This document shows, in pieces, positions 63,031 to 64,000 of a DNA stretch of 64,000 nucleotides (position 1 is its first letter; the number at the start of each line of letters is the position of its first letter). The position numbers and the translations under genes were made by a program. This DNA is from Roseovarius sp. M141 (GTDB lineage Bacteria; Pseudomonadota; Alphaproteobacteria; Rhodobacterales; Rhodobacteraceae): positions 372,001 to 436,000 of the forward strand of contig NZ_VCNH01000008.1 of NCBI RefSeq assembly GCF_024355225.1, read 5' to 3'. A model generated the notes under the pieces. It did no database searches. It worked only from the letters and a program-made list of their open reading frames with translations, and was not told the origin of the DNA.

Positions 63031-64000
63031 TCAGGAGGCTTTCATCTCGGCCAACTGGCTGGCAAGGATTCGATCCGGTACTCCCGCATGGGTCACGCGC
63101 GACCACACGTAGAAAGCAAGCCCAAGCAGCACCCAACCGCCCATGATCACCCACTCATACGGCCAGACCAGTGCCGCGGGACTGAATGGCATGTAGAGAA
63201 TGATTATTCCGCCAGATAGAGCCAGAGCAGCATAACCGACTGTCTGGCCATACGCCACGCGGAACGGTCGCGGCATGTCCGGCTCCCGTTTGCGCAGGAT
63301 CAGGAAGGACAGCGCCACCGTGGCATAGGCCACGACGATCCCCAAGCCGCCTGCATCAACCAGCCAGACCAGCGTTTTGCGCCCAAAGAAGGGGGCAATT
63401 ATCGATAGCGCACCGACCAGCAGGATGGCGTTCACCGGCGTATTGTAGACGGGGTGCAATTTGCCCAAGGCGGCCGGCAGCATTTTGGCATGTGCCATGG
63501 CGTAGACAGCGCGGCTACCTCCGATCAGGAAAGCGTTCCAGCTGGTTATGATGCCGCCGATACCGGCGATGACCAGCAGTTTGCCGGCCCAGCCGCCTCC
63601 GTACACCGCCGTCATCGCATCGGCAGTGGCTAAACCGGATGCCGCCGACTGTTCGGCTGGCATCGCAAGAGAGACACCAAGGATGATCAGAATATACCAG
63701 GCGACCGCCATGATGACCGACATGATCAGGACCTTGCCGATTGATTTGTGGGGCAGGTTAATCTCTTCGGCAGCCTGCGGGATCACGTCAAAGCCGACGA
63801 ACATGAAAGGTGTCATGATCAAAACTGCGAGCAAGCCACCCGCGCCGCCCACGAACAGCGGCTCCATGTTGGCCGTCTCACCGTTGAACAGAGAGCCTGT
63901 GATCAGCATGATTCCCACAAGGATGATCAACAACGTAACCACCTTCTGCAACAATGCGCAGGTTTTGATGCCGCGAATGTTGATCCAGGTCATGACGATT
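63031..64000 (-). CDS. APC-family amino acid/amine permease, C-terminal part
   Basis: The frame is open to the right edge, so the N-terminus is missing; about 322 residues are visible. Membrane helices and APC motifs are TPFMFVGFDVIPQAAEEINL (substrate-binding helix 6 region with the conserved Pro-Gln-Ala-Glu-Glu), GIIGS-like GGIITSWNAFLIGGSRAVYA and KLHPVYNTPVNAILLVGALS. It imports an amino acid or related amine; its position beside the hydantoin island suggests but does not prove a link. Confidence 0.85.
   Translation of the reverse strand, partial: IVMTWINIRGIKTCALLQKVVTLLIILVGIMLITGSLFNGETANMEPLFVGGAGGLLAVLIMTPFMFVGFDVIPQAAEEINLPHKSIGKVLIMSVIMAVAWYILIILGVSLAMPAEQSAASGLATADAMTAVYGGGWAGKLLVIAGIGGIITSWNAFLIGGSRAVYAMAHAKMLPAALGKLHPVYNTPVNAILLVGALSIIAPFFGRKTLVWLVDAGGLGIVVAYATVALSFLILRKREPDMPRPFRVAYGQTVGYAALALSGGIIILYMPFSPAALVWPYEWVIMGGWVLLGLAFYVWSRVTHAGVPDRILASQLAEMKAS

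Overview
The window reads as a GC-rich alphaproteobacterium, most likely of the marine Roseobacter/Rhodobacterales group. I infer this from the codon usage, the high density of TRAP and ABC solute transporters, the many LysR/GntR/AraC regulators, and the family make-up (GcvA-type LysR, ACR3/ArsH arsenic operon, PhoX, hydantoinase A/B, MttB-like methyltransferase). I saw no rRNA, tRNA or CRISPR. Almost everything is accessory catabolism and uptake, with mobile-element scars concentrated in the right half (37-38 kb and 46-63 kb).

Layout. 1-2.5 kb: the upstream end of a contractile injection system or phage-tail operon on the minus strand (sheath, tube, assembly protein), cut by the window edge. 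3.1-6.4 kb: an orphan terminator or possible small RNA, a FadL-like outer-membrane protein, and a small membrane protein with an HlyD-type adaptor. 6.6-14.2 kb: a pentein (arginine deiminase/DDAH-like) enzyme and an AbgB-like M20 amidohydrolase, divergent from a LysR gene that is followed by a four-gene polyamine-type ABC importer; two dyads sharing TCGGCAAA tie the halves together. 14.3-16.8 kb: arsR-acr3-arsC-arsH. 16.9-23.2 kb: LysR with a divergent atypical SDR, then a GntR-led operon (DapA-like, aldehyde dehydrogenase, FAD amine oxidase). 23.4-26.4 kb: phospholipase D-like protein, two HdeD-like proteins and a K+ channel. 26.5-29 kb: a Tat-exported protein and a DUF1254/DUF1214 protein. 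29.2-33.8 kb: MttB-like methyltransferase, a dimethylglycine-demethylase-like flavoprotein and a GbdR-like regulator. 34.1-37.2 kb: phoX and a broken phoD. 37.4-37.8 kb: IS3 remnant. 38.2-39 kb: outer-membrane beta-barrel protein. 39.3-46.3 kb: LysR, a TRAP transporter, a three-subunit opine/D-amino-acid-type dehydrogenase and RidA.

46.5-48.5 kb: a ureidoglycine aminohydrolase gene (allE) interrupted by an intact IS1595-family element with an 8-bp target duplication, and also frameshifted. 48.8-49.6 kb: IS6 and trpS debris. 49.7-61.9 kb: an island for N-methylhydantoin/N-carbamoylsarcosine use. It holds a LysR gene, two ~83% identical N-carbamoylsarcosine amidase-like genes at opposite ends facing inward, a TRAP transporter, decayed sarcosine oxidase soxD/soxA fragments, an NCS1 transporter and hydantoinase HyuA/HyuB. 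62.2-62.9 kb: IS6 and Tn3 fragments. 63.0-64.0 kb: a partial APC permease.

Functional picture (inference): the region specialises in scavenging methylated and guanidino/ureido nitrogen compounds (betaines, arginine derivatives, opine-like imino acids, N-methylhydantoin or creatinine products, ureides). Part of the endogenous machinery (allE, phoD, soxDA, trpS fragment) has been lost through IS insertion, deletion and frameshift.
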